NCBI RefSeq assembly: GCF_003313335.1
Contig: NZ_QMHP01000001.1
Coordinates: forward strand, 1 to 64,000
Direction of reading: 5' to 3'
DNA: 64,000 nt
From: Pedobacter zeaxanthinifaciens
GTDB taxonomy: Bacteria; Bacteroidota; Bacteroidia; Sphingobacteriales; Sphingobacteriaceae
Shown: piece by piece, positions 44,026-52,647 of the stretch
Numbering within the stretch: position 1 is the first letter of the stretch
Layout of the letters: each line of letters starts with the position of its first letter
The notes under the pieces: generated by a model
What the model was told of the DNA's origin: nothing
The model's database searches: none
What the model saw: the letters and a program-made list of their open reading frames with translations, nothing else
Position numbers and translations under genes: made by a program

Positions 44026-45285
44026 ATGAGCCTCTTAATTAAGGGAATTACCATTGCTGATGCCAGTAGCGAGTTTAACGGAAAAACTTGCGACCTGAGG
44101 GTTGAAAACGAATCCATTGTAGAAATTGGCAGTGGTTTGTCGGCTAAAAAATCGGAAACTGTTTTTGAAGCTAACGGAGCCGTTTTATCGCCAGGTTTTT
44201 TCGACTTGAACTGCTTTTTCGGTGAACCAGGTTTGGAAACTAAAGAAGACATTAAAACAGGTACTGCGGCAGCTGCTGCGGGTGGTTTCACTGGCGTAGC
44301 CATTATGCCCAATACTAAGCCGGTAATACAAAGCAAAAGTGAAGTGGAGTATGTAATTAATAAAACTAAAGGTAACTTGGTTGATGTACATCCAATTGGC
44401 GCAATTAGTCAGGGTTTAGAAGGTAAGGAGTTGGCGGAAATGTTTGATATGAAGCAGGCAGGTGCAGTTGCCTTTGCGGAAGCTGGAAAAGCAATTGCCG
44501 ACGATGGTTTCATGAGCAGAGCTTTGCAGTACGCTTTAGGTTTTGATGGCTTGCTTTTTAGTCATCCAGAAAATAAATCGCTTGCTGGTAAAGCACATGT
44601 GAATGAAAGCGCAACTACGATTTTGTTGGGCATGAAAGGTATTCCGGCATTAGCCGAAGAGATACAGATTTCAAGAGATATCTTCTTGGCACAATACCAC
44701 AATGCGCCAATTCATATCAGTAACATCTCTACTAGCGGTGCGGTGGCAATCATTAAAAAAGCCAAAAAAGATGGCATTAAAGTCACCTGCGACGTTGCTG
44801 CCCATCAATTGGTTTTTACCGAAGATTTATTGAATGATTTCGATAGTAATTATAAAGTTAAGCCGCCTTTACGCAGCAAAGCTGATAATAAAGCGCTTAT
44901 TGCGGGGTTAAAAGATGGTACTATTGATGCTATTTCTTCACAGCATCGTCCGCATGAAATTGAGTTTAAAAACGTGGAATTTGAAATCGCTAGCTACGGT
45001 ATAATTACTTTGCAAACGGTTTTGCCGTTGTTGTTGCAGGCTGGCTTAGAGGCTTCACTAATCGTAGATAAATTGGCTATTTCGCCACGTAAACTGTTGA
45101 AATTGCAGGTTCCCGAAATTAAGGTGGGAGCAAAAGCTAATTTTACCGTATTCAATCCAAATAAAACTTGGGAATTTAATAGCGAAACTAATCAATCTAA
45201 ATCAGCAAACTCACCTTTATTTAATACTACACTAAAAGGAAAAGTGGAATTGGTTTATAATAACGGACAGTACAATATTTATTAA
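44026..45285 (+). CDS. Dihydroorotase homologue lacking metal ligands (pseudo-DHOase)
   Basis: 419 aa from the ATG at 44026 (an upstream GTG is unlikely). Amidohydrolase fold is clear: SPGFFDLNCFFGEPGLE, AAAAGGFTGVAIMPNTKPV, SHPENKSLAGKAHVNES, HISNISTSGAVAI. But the usual DxHxHxREPG is DLNCFFGEPG: His62 is Asn and His64 is Phe, and Arg66 is Gly. TDHAPH is SSQHRPH, losing the metal/catalytic Asp. So catalysis of carbamoyl-aspartate to dihydroorotate is not expected. Non-catalytic DHOases support aspartate transcarbamoylase in some bacteria. No pyrB is adjacent. It starts a six-gene same-strand block. Confidence 0.82.
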   Translation: MSLLIKGITIADASSEFNGKTCDLRVENESIVEIGSGLSAKKSETVFEANGAVLSPGFFDLNCFFGEPGLETKEDIKTGTAAAAAGGFTGVAIMPNTKPVIQSKSEVEYVINKTKGNLVDVHPIGAISQGLEGKELAEMFDMKQAGAVAFAEAGKAIADDGFMSRALQYALGFDGLLFSHPENKSLAGKAHVNESATTILLGMKGIPALAEEIQISRDIFLAQYHNAPIHISNISTSGAVAIIKKAKKDGIKVTCDVAAHQLVFTEDLLNDFDSNYKVKPPLRSKADNKALIAGLKDGTIDAISSQHRPHEIEFKNVEFEIASYGIITLQTVLPLLLQAGLEASLIVDKLAISPRKLLKLQVPEIKVGAKANFTVFNPNKTWEFNSETNQSKSANSPLFNTTLKGKVELVYNNGQYNIY

Positions 45286-45292
45286 ATTAACT

Positions 45293-45423
45293 CGTCATTG
45301 CGAGGCATTACTTGCTCGGATAGTTCGGAGAAGCAATCTCCAACTAATTATTTAGATTGATGTGAGAAGACAAATTCCTCCAAACGTAGGAATGGAAAAA
45401 ATGCTTCACGCTTGGTAACGACG
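45293..45423. repeat. Degenerate CGTCATTGCGAGG/AAGCAATCTCC dispersed repeat
   Basis: Begins CGTCATTGCGAGGC (45293) and has GAAGCAATCTCC in the middle (about 45330) and GGTAACGACG at the end (45414-45423). These words are the core of a repeat found in many bacterial genomes, usually as CGTCATTGCGAGG ... GAAGCAATCT. This copy is worn. It fills the space between the dihydroorotase-like gene and the next one. Confidence 0.7.
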
Positions 45424-45439
45424 AAAATATTTGAAATAC

Positions 45440-46114
45440 ATGAACAACACAGTAAAAAAAACAATAACTGCAGCGCTGGCTAAATTCGGCGAAGTGCAAA
45501 AAGCAGCAAGCGTTGAACTTACGCATCAATTAATTGCTGTCTTCGAAACAGATACCGACTTCATGTCTAAGGCAGAGAAATTTGACGCTGTTTTCGATGA
45601 ATTTCCGAAATTCGAAGAGTTGAGAGAAGTATTTTTCGATTTGCTGATGATTAATTTCTTCACTAGTGATGTAAACAAACTAGAAGAGGATTATCTAGAA
45701 TCGAAAGAATGGGAAAAGATAGAAGACGAAACCATTGACAGGGGCACGGAGCTGCTGAATTTGCTTTTGTACATTAACGAATGTCACGACGAGCAAATTA
45801 AGCCTAGCTTAGAAGACTTCCTAAAAGAGTTCTTATTGGTGGAAGAAGATGAGTTCCAGGACGAATTTCATATTTACGAAGATTTGATCAGTAACCAACA
45901 GTTGGTAGAAACTAGTGTGCAGGAAATTTGCGAAAATTCAAAAATTTTGGATTTAGGTGAAGAAATGCAAGATATGTTTGTGCCGTTTATGGCTTTCTTC
46001 CATCAGCCACAAGCTAATGATGCTGTTTATAAAGATTTGGAGCGTTATAGTAACAATAAAGCTTTTGATGCGTCTTTATACAGTCTAATCACTAGTTTTA
46101 ATCAAAATAGGTAA
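45440..46114 (+). CDS. Acidic helical protein of unknown function
   Basis: 224 aa from the ATG at 45440 (TTG three codons upstream is possible). Strongly acidic (runs such as LVEEDEFQDEFHIYEDL) and helical, no membrane segment. I do not recognise the family. It lies directly before a DUF4199 membrane gene (two-base gap) and after a dihydroorotase-like gene. Confidence 0.7.
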   Translation: MNNTVKKTITAALAKFGEVQKAASVELTHQLIAVFETDTDFMSKAEKFDAVFDEFPKFEELREVFFDLLMINFFTSDVNKLEEDYLESKEWEKIEDETIDRGTELLNLLLYINECHDEQIKPSLEDFLKEFLLVEEDEFQDEFHIYEDLISNQQLVETSVQEICENSKILDLGEEMQDMFVPFMAFFHQPQANDAVYKDLERYSNNKAFDASLYSLITSFNQNR

Positions 46115-46116
46115 TC

Positions 46117-46695
46117 ATGAGTATGGAACAACAATTAACTGAGGAGCAAAAAAAGCCGAATGTGTTAGCTTTTCAATTGGCTTTGTTATTCGCCTTTTAT
46201 AACATGGCAATGATTTATGTCTCCGAGCTAATGGGTTTGGGCGGTGCGAAATACGAAACCGCCTCTGTAGGTATAAAAATGCTTTCCACAGCTTTAACTT
46301 ATGTCCCTTTTATAGGAGTAATTTATTACGTTCAAATTAAACATAAAGCTGACCTAGGTGGATTTATTTCTTTTAAAAGAGCTTTTTCAGCTGGTTTCAA
46401 ATTGGCTGCATATGCTGGATTATTCATTGCTTTATTGACTGTTCTTTACTATAAGGTTCTTAGTCCTAGTTCGATGACTGCGGTTATTGATGCAGCAATT
46501 CAAAATGCTGGAGATGATCCACAGAAGTTGAAAGGTGTTGAAATGATGAGTAAGTATATTATTTTGTTCATGGTTTTTGGTTTAGCTGTTACGTTTACGA
46601 TTTCCGGCTTAATTATTAGCTTGATTAGTGCTGCTATTGTGAAAAAAGAAAATCCAAACCCTTTCGCAAATCAGAAAGATCCAAATTTTGGATAG
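46117..46695 (+). CDS. DUF4199 membrane protein
   Basis: 192 aa with four TM helices at about 18-40, 53-72, 92-114 and 140-172. The pattern LISFKRAF-like GGFISFKRAFSAGFKLAAYAG after TM2 is diagnostic for DUF4199. Function unknown. Starts two bases after the preceding stop, so coupled. A hairpin with a T run follows. Confidence 0.82.
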   Translation: MSMEQQLTEEQKKPNVLAFQLALLFAFYNMAMIYVSELMGLGGAKYETASVGIKMLSTALTYVPFIGVIYYVQIKHKADLGGFISFKRAFSAGFKLAAYAGLFIALLTVLYYKVLSPSSMTAVIDAAIQNAGDDPQKLKGVEMMSKYIILFMVFGLAVTFTISGLIISLISAAIVKKENPNPFANQKDPNFG

Positions 46696-46755
46696 TCGTA
46701 AGTACTTTTTGTCAAATTCAAATCAAGCAAATCGTACCCTTTAAAATAAATATGA

Positions 46756-46808
46756 AACGTGCAATTTTCTCAATATAATTGATGAAATTTGCACGTTGTT
46801 TTTTTATG
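46756..46808 (+). terminator. Terminator behind the DUF4199 gene
   Basis: AACGTGCAA (46756-46764) pairs with TTGCACGTT (46789-46797), then GTTTTTTTATGG. It separates the upstream block from the glycosyltransferase genes. Confidence 0.85.
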
Positions 46809-46864
46809 GCGAGCTATTTTGAGATTGGTCTCAATATGCCATAAGCTACACTCAATACTTAAGA

Positions 46865-47815
46865 ATGGATATATCAATTGTAGTACCGCTATATAATGAA
46901 GACGAATCGCTGCCCGAGTTGATTACTTGGATAGATAGCGTGATGCAAAATCACCAGTTTTCTTACGAGGCAATTTTTATTGATGATGGAAGTACCGACC
47001 AATCTTGGAAAGTAATTACCAGCCTAAAAGAACAATTTCCGAGCATACGAGCAATTAAATTTAGGCGAAACTATGGTAAATCCGCTGCGCTAAATGTTGG
47101 TTTTGCTGCTGCACAGGGTGATGTAGTAATTACCATGGATGCCGATTTGCAGGACAGTCCTGATGAAATTCCGGCGCTTTACCGCAGAATTAAAGAAGAA
47201 GGCTACGATGTCGTCTCCGGCTGGAAAAAGAAACGCTACGATCCAATTACTAAGACCATTCCAACTAAATTATTTAACGCCGCCACTCGTAAAATGAGCG
47301 GTATACAGTTAAATGACTTTAATTGCGGGCTAAAATCATACCGACACGATGTAGTTAAAACCATCGAAGTTTACGGCGAAATGCACCGTTATATTCCAGT
47401 ATTGGCCAAATGGGCTGGTTTTACGAAAATAGGAGAGCAGGTGGTTGAACATAGGGCTCGTAAATACGGTGTAACTAAATTTGGCTTGAGCAGGTTTATC
47501 AATGGTTTTTTGGATTTGATGTCTATTTTCTTTGTAGGGAAATTTGGCAAGCGTCCAATGCACTTTTTTGGCTCGCTTGGTGTACTTAGTTTCTTCTTAG
47601 GAATTATCATGGCCATTTACATTATGGTAGAAAAGCAAATACATATTTGGAACGATTTACCTTATCGCAACTCAACTGATCAACCGCTGTTTTATTTGGC
47701 TTTGGTGGCCATCATTGTTGGGTCGCAAATGTTTTTGGCCGGTTTTGTTGCCGAGCTGGTAGGACGTAACGCACCAGAAAGAAATCAGTATTTAATTGAA
47801 AAAGAAATTAATTAG
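46865..47815 (+). CDS. GT2 glycosyltransferase, polyprenyl-phosphate mannosyl/glucosyl type (DPMS-like)
   Basis: 316 aa. GT-A domain at 1-225: SIVVPLYNEDESLPEL, FIDDGSTDQSW, DADLQDSPDE (DxD-type metal site) and FRRNYGKSAALNVGF. Two TM helices at the C-terminus (about 235-255 and 275-300) place it at the inner membrane. It transfers a sugar from a nucleotide donor to a lipid phosphate by family. Followed by a second GT2 gene after 11 bp. Confidence 0.88.
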   Translation: MDISIVVPLYNEDESLPELITWIDSVMQNHQFSYEAIFIDDGSTDQSWKVITSLKEQFPSIRAIKFRRNYGKSAALNVGFAAAQGDVVITMDADLQDSPDEIPALYRRIKEEGYDVVSGWKKKRYDPITKTIPTKLFNAATRKMSGIQLNDFNCGLKSYRHDVVKTIEVYGEMHRYIPVLAKWAGFTKIGEQVVEHRARKYGVTKFGLSRFINGFLDLMSIFFVGKFGKRPMHFFGSLGVLSFFLGIIMAIYIMVEKQIHIWNDLPYRNSTDQPLFYLALVAIIVGSQMFLAGFVAELVGRNAPERNQYLIEKEIN

Positions 47816-47826
47816 CTAATTGGTTA

Positions 47827-48792
47827 ATGTTTTTCTCCATTATCATACCACTTTACAATCGTCCGCAAGAAATTAAGGAACTGCTATCCACTTTGTGCAA
47901 GCAAACTTACATGCAGTTTGAGGTGCTTGTTATCGAGGATGGTTCGGTGCATAATGCAAAGGATATTGTTGAAAGTTTCAGCAATAAGCTGGATATCAAG
48001 TATTTTTTTAAGGAAAATTCCGGTCAGGGCTTTTCTAGAAACTTTGGTTTTGAGCGTGCCAAAGGCGATTATTTCATTATTTACGATTCAGATATTTTAG
48101 TGCCATCTAACTACTTGGAAATCGTGAAGAACTATCTTTTTGAACACCAATTGGATGCTTTTGGCGGACCAGATGCGGCACATGAAAGTTTCACGCCCAT
48201 ACAAAAGGCAATCAGTTACGCCATGACCTCTCCATTCACAACAGGTGGTATAAGAGGTAATAAAAAACATATCGGACAGTTTCATCCACGCAGTTTTAAC
48301 ATGGGTGTTTCCAGAGAAGTTTACGAAAAAGTAGGTGGTTTTATTTTAACTCGTTTAGGTGAGGATATTGAATATAGCATTCGTATTCACGAAAATGGCT
48401 TCAAAATAGGCTTAATTCCGGATGCTAAAGTGTATCACAAGCGCCGCACTAGCTTTAAACAGTTTTATAAACAATTACACTTTTTTGGTAGGGCACGTAT
48501 CAATATTTACAAACATTTTCCTGCCGAGTTAAAAGCAGTCCATTTTTTTCCGGCAATCTTTACTTTAGGCTTAGGCTTTACACTGCTTTGCAACATGTTT
48601 TACAGGCCCTTAGCTTACGTTTGTAATTTCTTTGTATTGTTGTACTTTTTGTTGATATTTTTTCACGCTTGGCAAAGCAACAAATCAATAAAAATTGCAT
48701 TTTTGAGTGTAGTGGCTTCATTTATACAGCTTACCGCTTATGGCCTAGGTTTTATACAAGATTTTGTGAAAAGGGTAGTGTTTGGAAAGTAA
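47827..48792 (+). CDS. GT2 family glycosyltransferase with C-terminal TM segments
   Basis: 321 aa. Start ATG 47827 gives MFFSIIIPLYNRPQEIKELL. GT2 markers: VIEDGSVHNAKDIV, GFSRNFGFERAKGDYF, DSDILVP (DxD-like) and the LGEDIEYSIRIHE block. Two or three hydrophobic segments occupy 240-320. Coupled to the DPMS-like gene upstream; a glycan assembled on lipid is the likely product, chemistry unknown. Confidence 0.85.
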   Translation: MFFSIIIPLYNRPQEIKELLSTLCKQTYMQFEVLVIEDGSVHNAKDIVESFSNKLDIKYFFKENSGQGFSRNFGFERAKGDYFIIYDSDILVPSNYLEIVKNYLFEHQLDAFGGPDAAHESFTPIQKAISYAMTSPFTTGGIRGNKKHIGQFHPRSFNMGVSREVYEKVGGFILTRLGEDIEYSIRIHENGFKIGLIPDAKVYHKRRTSFKQFYKQLHFFGRARINIYKHFPAELKAVHFFPAIFTLGLGFTLLCNMFYRPLAYVCNFFVLLYFLLIFFHAWQSNKSIKIAFLSVVASFIQLTAYGLGFIQDFVKRVVFGK

Positions 48793-48839
48793 AAATTCAA
48801 AAGTAAAAAGTTGATTTTCATTGAGCATTTGCCTTCTAA

Positions 48840-48926
48840 GGAATGTACTAATGGCCCATTGAACTAATGAACTAATGAGCTATTGAATTAATGAACTATT
48901 GAACAAGTGAACCATTGAACTAATGA
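48840..48926. repeat. Tandem (CTAATGAA)-type repeat tract
   Basis: Near-repeats of the word TTGAACTAATGAACTA (48850-48926), such as TTGAACTAATGAACTAATGAGCTATTGAATTAATGAACTATTGAAC. Ends just before the next gene. Not a hairpin, no coding. Confidence 0.8.
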
Positions 48927-48936
48927 ACAATAAAAG

Positions 48937-49827
48937 ATGATCAATTATTTAAAAGAAAGTACGTTTGCAGTTAAAGATGTGGTTACGCAAGCATGGACGG
49001 TCACAAAAGAAAATTACTTTTCTATAGCCACCTTATGTTTTCTGATTTTCATCACCGCTTCAACCTCAACATTCATGGCATTTTTTATGGAAGAGGTTAA
49101 TGTAGGCATTAAAATCATCATGCTTACCATTTTCATCTTCTGTTATTGTGTAATCGAACTTGGCTTAATCAAATACATTTTAAGGCTGCTGGATAAAGGC
49201 GATGCTGATATTCTGATTGTGGAAACTTTGCCTACACGTTCAGAGGTTTTTAAATTCTTACTTGCAACATTATATTTTGGCATTGCAATATTGGTTTCAA
49301 TGTTATTTATCGTGCCAATATTGTATTTCCTACTGTATTTATTGGATTCGTTATTTAAGTACATGGTGGCGCAACACATGATTACCAGCTACGGACTAAC
49401 TGGGGCTATTATTGTGCAGGTAGCTGTTAATATAACCGCTTTAACTGTGTTTTTAGCGTTCCTAAAAATTATCTTTTTCCCATTTTTTATCATTGATAAA
49501 GGGACATCAGCATTTGAAAGTATCAAGTTGAGTATGGCAGTTACAAAAGGTAACTTTATGAAATTGGTGTTTTTTCTTTTTGCTCAAGTAATTCTCCAGG
49601 CAATCGTTTTCTTCCTGTTCAGTTTCGGATTTTGGTTGATTTTTAGGGTAATTGGTTTTTTCTGGGATTTAGAGTTTTTTCAGCAATATTCTTCGCTAAT
49701 TGTGGTGGTGTTCACTTCGTTCGTAATGGTGCCGTTTACTACAGCATTTTTGGCGGTGGCCTATCGTAAAATCATGAGCGATTACAAAGGAGACGAACAT
49801 CCGGACATTATCCATAACATCGTTTAA
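48937..49827 (+). CDS. Unrecognised polytopic membrane protein
   Basis: 296 aa with about six hydrophobic segments (near 29-50, 58-80, 105-135, 150-185, 205-240, 250-278). No family motif noticed. The last stretch ends in a short charged tail (YKGDEHPDIIHNIV). Lies between glycosyltransferase genes and a GH3-type adenylating enzyme, all in one direction. Confidence 0.65.
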   Translation: MINYLKESTFAVKDVVTQAWTVTKENYFSIATLCFLIFITASTSTFMAFFMEEVNVGIKIIMLTIFIFCYCVIELGLIKYILRLLDKGDADILIVETLPTRSEVFKFLLATLYFGIAILVSMLFIVPILYFLLYLLDSLFKYMVAQHMITSYGLTGAIIVQVAVNITALTVFLAFLKIIFFPFFIIDKGTSAFESIKLSMAVTKGNFMKLVFFLFAQVILQAIVFFLFSFGFWLIFRVIGFFWDLEFFQQYSSLIVVVFTSFVMVPFTTAFLAVAYRKIMSDYKGDEHPDIIHNIV

Positions 49828-49906
49828 TTAGAGTTCTTCTCCACGATAAATCATTTCACATCAATCCCAACGATAAACAAAGCGCCTCATTAAAGGTTAA
49901 AGGTAT

Positions 49907-51409
49907 ATGGCTTTAAAATCTTTCTTAAGTAAAATATTCGCATCGGTAGTTGTTAAAGGTATCAACAAATGGAAGTTTGATGCGGTAGCGGCGCAGGAAG
50001 ATACGTTGAGAAATTTAGTTAAAGAAGCGGCAAATACGGTTTTTGGAAAGGAACACCATTTTGGAGCTATCAAAAACTATCAAGATTTTAAAGCAAATGT
50101 TCCAATTAGGGACTATGAAGATTTGCGGCCGTACATTGATAGGGTTGTAGCTGGCGAGAAAGATATTTTGTGGAAGAATAAGCCTGCTTACTTAGCGAAA
50201 ACCTCGGGTACAACTTCTGGTGTTAAATATATTCCCATTTCAAAAGAGTCGATGCCGGAACATATTAAAGCAGCTCGAAATGCTTTGTTAACTTATATCC
50301 ATGAAACTGGTAATGCTAGTTTTGTTGATGGTAAGGTGATTTTTTTGCAAGGAAGTCCCATACTGAGTGAAAAAAACGGCATCAAAGTAGGTAGGCTTTC
50401 TGGAATTGTAGCGCATTTGGTGCCAGCATATCTGCAAAAAAATCGCATGCCAAGTTATCAAACCAATTGTATTGAAGATTGGGAAGAGAAGGTGGATGCT
50501 ATTGTGGCGGAAACGATAAATGAGGATATGCGTTTGATTTCGGGAATTCCGCCCTGGGTGCAAATGTACTTTGATAAACTCACGGAGAAATCTGGTGGTA
50601 AGCAGATCAAGGAAATTTTCAAGAATTTTCAGTTATTTGTTTACGGTGGTGTAAATTTTGAGCCATATCGGGCGAAAATTGAAGCGAGTATTGGTAAGCG
50701 TGTTGATGCCATTGAAACTTACCCCGCTTCGGAAGGATTTATCGCTTATCAAGACAGTCAGACAGAAAAAGGATTGCTTTTACTTGCCAATGCTGGAATG
50801 TTTTACGAATTTGTTCCAACTGAGGAGTTTTATAATGAACATCCTACTCGCTTAAGTTTAGCAGAAGTGCAACTGGATAAAAATTATGCTTTGATTTTGA
50901 ATACCAATGCAGGTTTATGGGGTTACAGCATAGGTGATACCGTAAAGTTTGTATCGTTAAATCCATACAAAATTGTCGTTACCGGACGAATAAAGCATTT
51001 CATCTCCGCTTTTGGAGAGCATGTGATAGGAGAGGAAGTAGAACAGGCATTGTTGTCGGTGGCAAATTCTGAAGGTGTTGAAATCACTGAGTTTACAGTT
51101 GCGCCACAGGTTAATCCGCCAGCAGGTGAATTGCCGTTTCACGAATGGTTTATTGAGTTTGCAAAAGAGCCTGCTAACTTAACTTCGTTTGCTTTAAAAG
51201 TGGATGAAGCATTACAGCAAAAAAACATCTATTATTTTGATTTGATTAAGGGAAATATCCTACAGTCATTAAAAATTACAGCCCTTGAAAAAGACGCATT
51301 TGTGAACTACATGAAGACACAGGGTAAATTAGGAGGCCAAAATAAGGTTCCAAGACTAAGTAATGATAGGAAGATAGCGGATGGATTAGAAAAATATATG
51401 AATGCATAA
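49907..51409 (+). CDS. GH3-type (auxin-responsive promoter family) acyl-adenylating enzyme
   Basis: 500 aa. ANL-type adenylation motifs: KTSGTTSGVKYIPIS (ATP loop), YPASEGF, and GYSIGDTVKFVS. GH3-family enzymes adenylate a carboxylate and transfer it to an amino acid in plants; bacterial members are uncharacterised. Cytoplasmic. It starts 79 bp behind the membrane protein gene and ends before dxr. Confidence 0.85.
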   Translation: MALKSFLSKIFASVVVKGINKWKFDAVAAQEDTLRNLVKEAANTVFGKEHHFGAIKNYQDFKANVPIRDYEDLRPYIDRVVAGEKDILWKNKPAYLAKTSGTTSGVKYIPISKESMPEHIKAARNALLTYIHETGNASFVDGKVIFLQGSPILSEKNGIKVGRLSGIVAHLVPAYLQKNRMPSYQTNCIEDWEEKVDAIVAETINEDMRLISGIPPWVQMYFDKLTEKSGGKQIKEIFKNFQLFVYGGVNFEPYRAKIEASIGKRVDAIETYPASEGFIAYQDSQTEKGLLLLANAGMFYEFVPTEEFYNEHPTRLSLAEVQLDKNYALILNTNAGLWGYSIGDTVKFVSLNPYKIVVTGRIKHFISAFGEHVIGEEVEQALLSVANSEGVEITEFTVAPQVNPPAGELPFHEWFIEFAKEPANLTSFALKVDEALQQKNIYYFDLIKGNILQSLKITALEKDAFVNYMKTQGKLGGQNKVPRLSNDRKIADGLEKYMNA

Positions 51410-51458
51410 ACATCTATCAATATAATACTTTGACAATTTTCATATTTAAAAATAAATT

Positions 51459-52604
51459 TTGAAACATATATCCATATTAGGTTCAACAGGTTCAATTGGT
51501 ACGCAAGCGCTGGAGGTAGTTCGGGCAAATCCAAATTTGTACAAGGTTGATGCGTTAACTGCTCAGCGCAATGCAGATTTGCTAATTCAGCAAGCACTGG
51601 AGTTTCATCCAGAATTGGTAGTAATTTGTGATGAAACACAATATCAAAAGGTAAAATCGGCATTGCCAAAAGTAAAGGTGCTTGCTGGTGAAGCTGCTTT
51701 AATTGATGCAGTACAACTACCGAAAACGCAAATTGTACTGACAGCTGTGGTTGGCTCCGTAGGTTTAAAACCCACTATTGCTGCTATTCAAGCAAAAAAA
51801 GATATCGGCCTTGCCAATAAAGAAACCTTGGTAGTTGCCGGTGAATTAGTAATGAGTTTGGCGAAGGAACATGGGGTTAAAATCATTCCTGTAGATTCTG
51901 AGCATTCCGCAATTTTTCAATGCCTGGTTGGCGAAGAACAAAATGAAATCGAGAAGATTTTATTGACCGCTTCGGGTGGTCCGTTTAGAGGAAAGGACAG
52001 GGATTTCTTGGCTGGTGTTAGCAAAAATGAAGCATTAAAGCATCCAAATTGGGTAATGGGTGCTAAAATCACTATTGATTCGGCATCTTTAATGAATAAA
52101 GGTTTGGAGGCTATTGAGGCCAAATGGTTATTTGATTTACAGCCTGAGCAGATTGAAGTTGTAGTGCATCCTCAATCCATTATCCATTCGATGGTGCAGT
52201 TCGCTGATGGTTCAATTAAGGCCCAAATGGGTTTGCCGGATATGAAATTGCCTATCCATTATGCCTTAGCTTACCCTAACAGATTAAAATCAGATTTTGA
52301 ACGTTTTAGCTTTTTGAAGTATCCAGAATTAACATTTTCCTCGGCAGATACAAAAACTTTTCGTAACCTTGAGCTTGCTTACAGCGCAATGGTCAAAGGT
52401 GGTAACATGCCTTGTATCATAAACGCCGCAAATGAAATTGTGGTAGAAGCCTTTTTAAAGGATAAAATTGGTTTTTTGGAGATGAGCGACGTAATTGAAC
52501 AGTGCATGGAAGAGTCGAAATTTGTGACTACTCCAACTTTGACCGATTATATTGAATGTGATATCAATGCTAGGGCGCTAGCACAACAATTAGTAACAAA
52601 ATAG
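51459..52604 (+). CDS. dxr: 1-deoxy-D-xylulose-5-phosphate reductoisomerase
   Basis: 381 aa. Begins at a TTG (51459) because the Rossmann loop ILGSTGSIGTQ (residues 6-16) starts immediately. Also NKETLVVAGE, PVDSEHSAIFQCL (metal-binding acidic/His), GPFRGKDRDFL and the conserved C-terminal SADTKTFRNLEL. Converts DXP to MEP, the first committed step of isoprenoid synthesis. Followed 43 bp later by rseP, a common Bacteroidota arrangement. Confidence 0.95.
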   Translation: MKHISILGSTGSIGTQALEVVRANPNLYKVDALTAQRNADLLIQQALEFHPELVVICDETQYQKVKSALPKVKVLAGEAALIDAVQLPKTQIVLTAVVGSVGLKPTIAAIQAKKDIGLANKETLVVAGELVMSLAKEHGVKIIPVDSEHSAIFQCLVGEEQNEIEKILLTASGGPFRGKDRDFLAGVSKNEALKHPNWVMGAKITIDSASLMNKGLEAIEAKWLFDLQPEQIEVVVHPQSIIHSMVQFADGSIKAQMGLPDMKLPIHYALAYPNRLKSDFERFSFLKYPELTFSSADTKTFRNLELAYSAMVKGGNMPCIINAANEIVVEAFLKDKIGFLEMSDVIEQCMEESKFVTTPTLTDYIECDINARALAQQLVTK

Positions 52605-52647
52605 ATAAAGAAACATCTAAAAAAATAGAAATATACGACATTAACAT

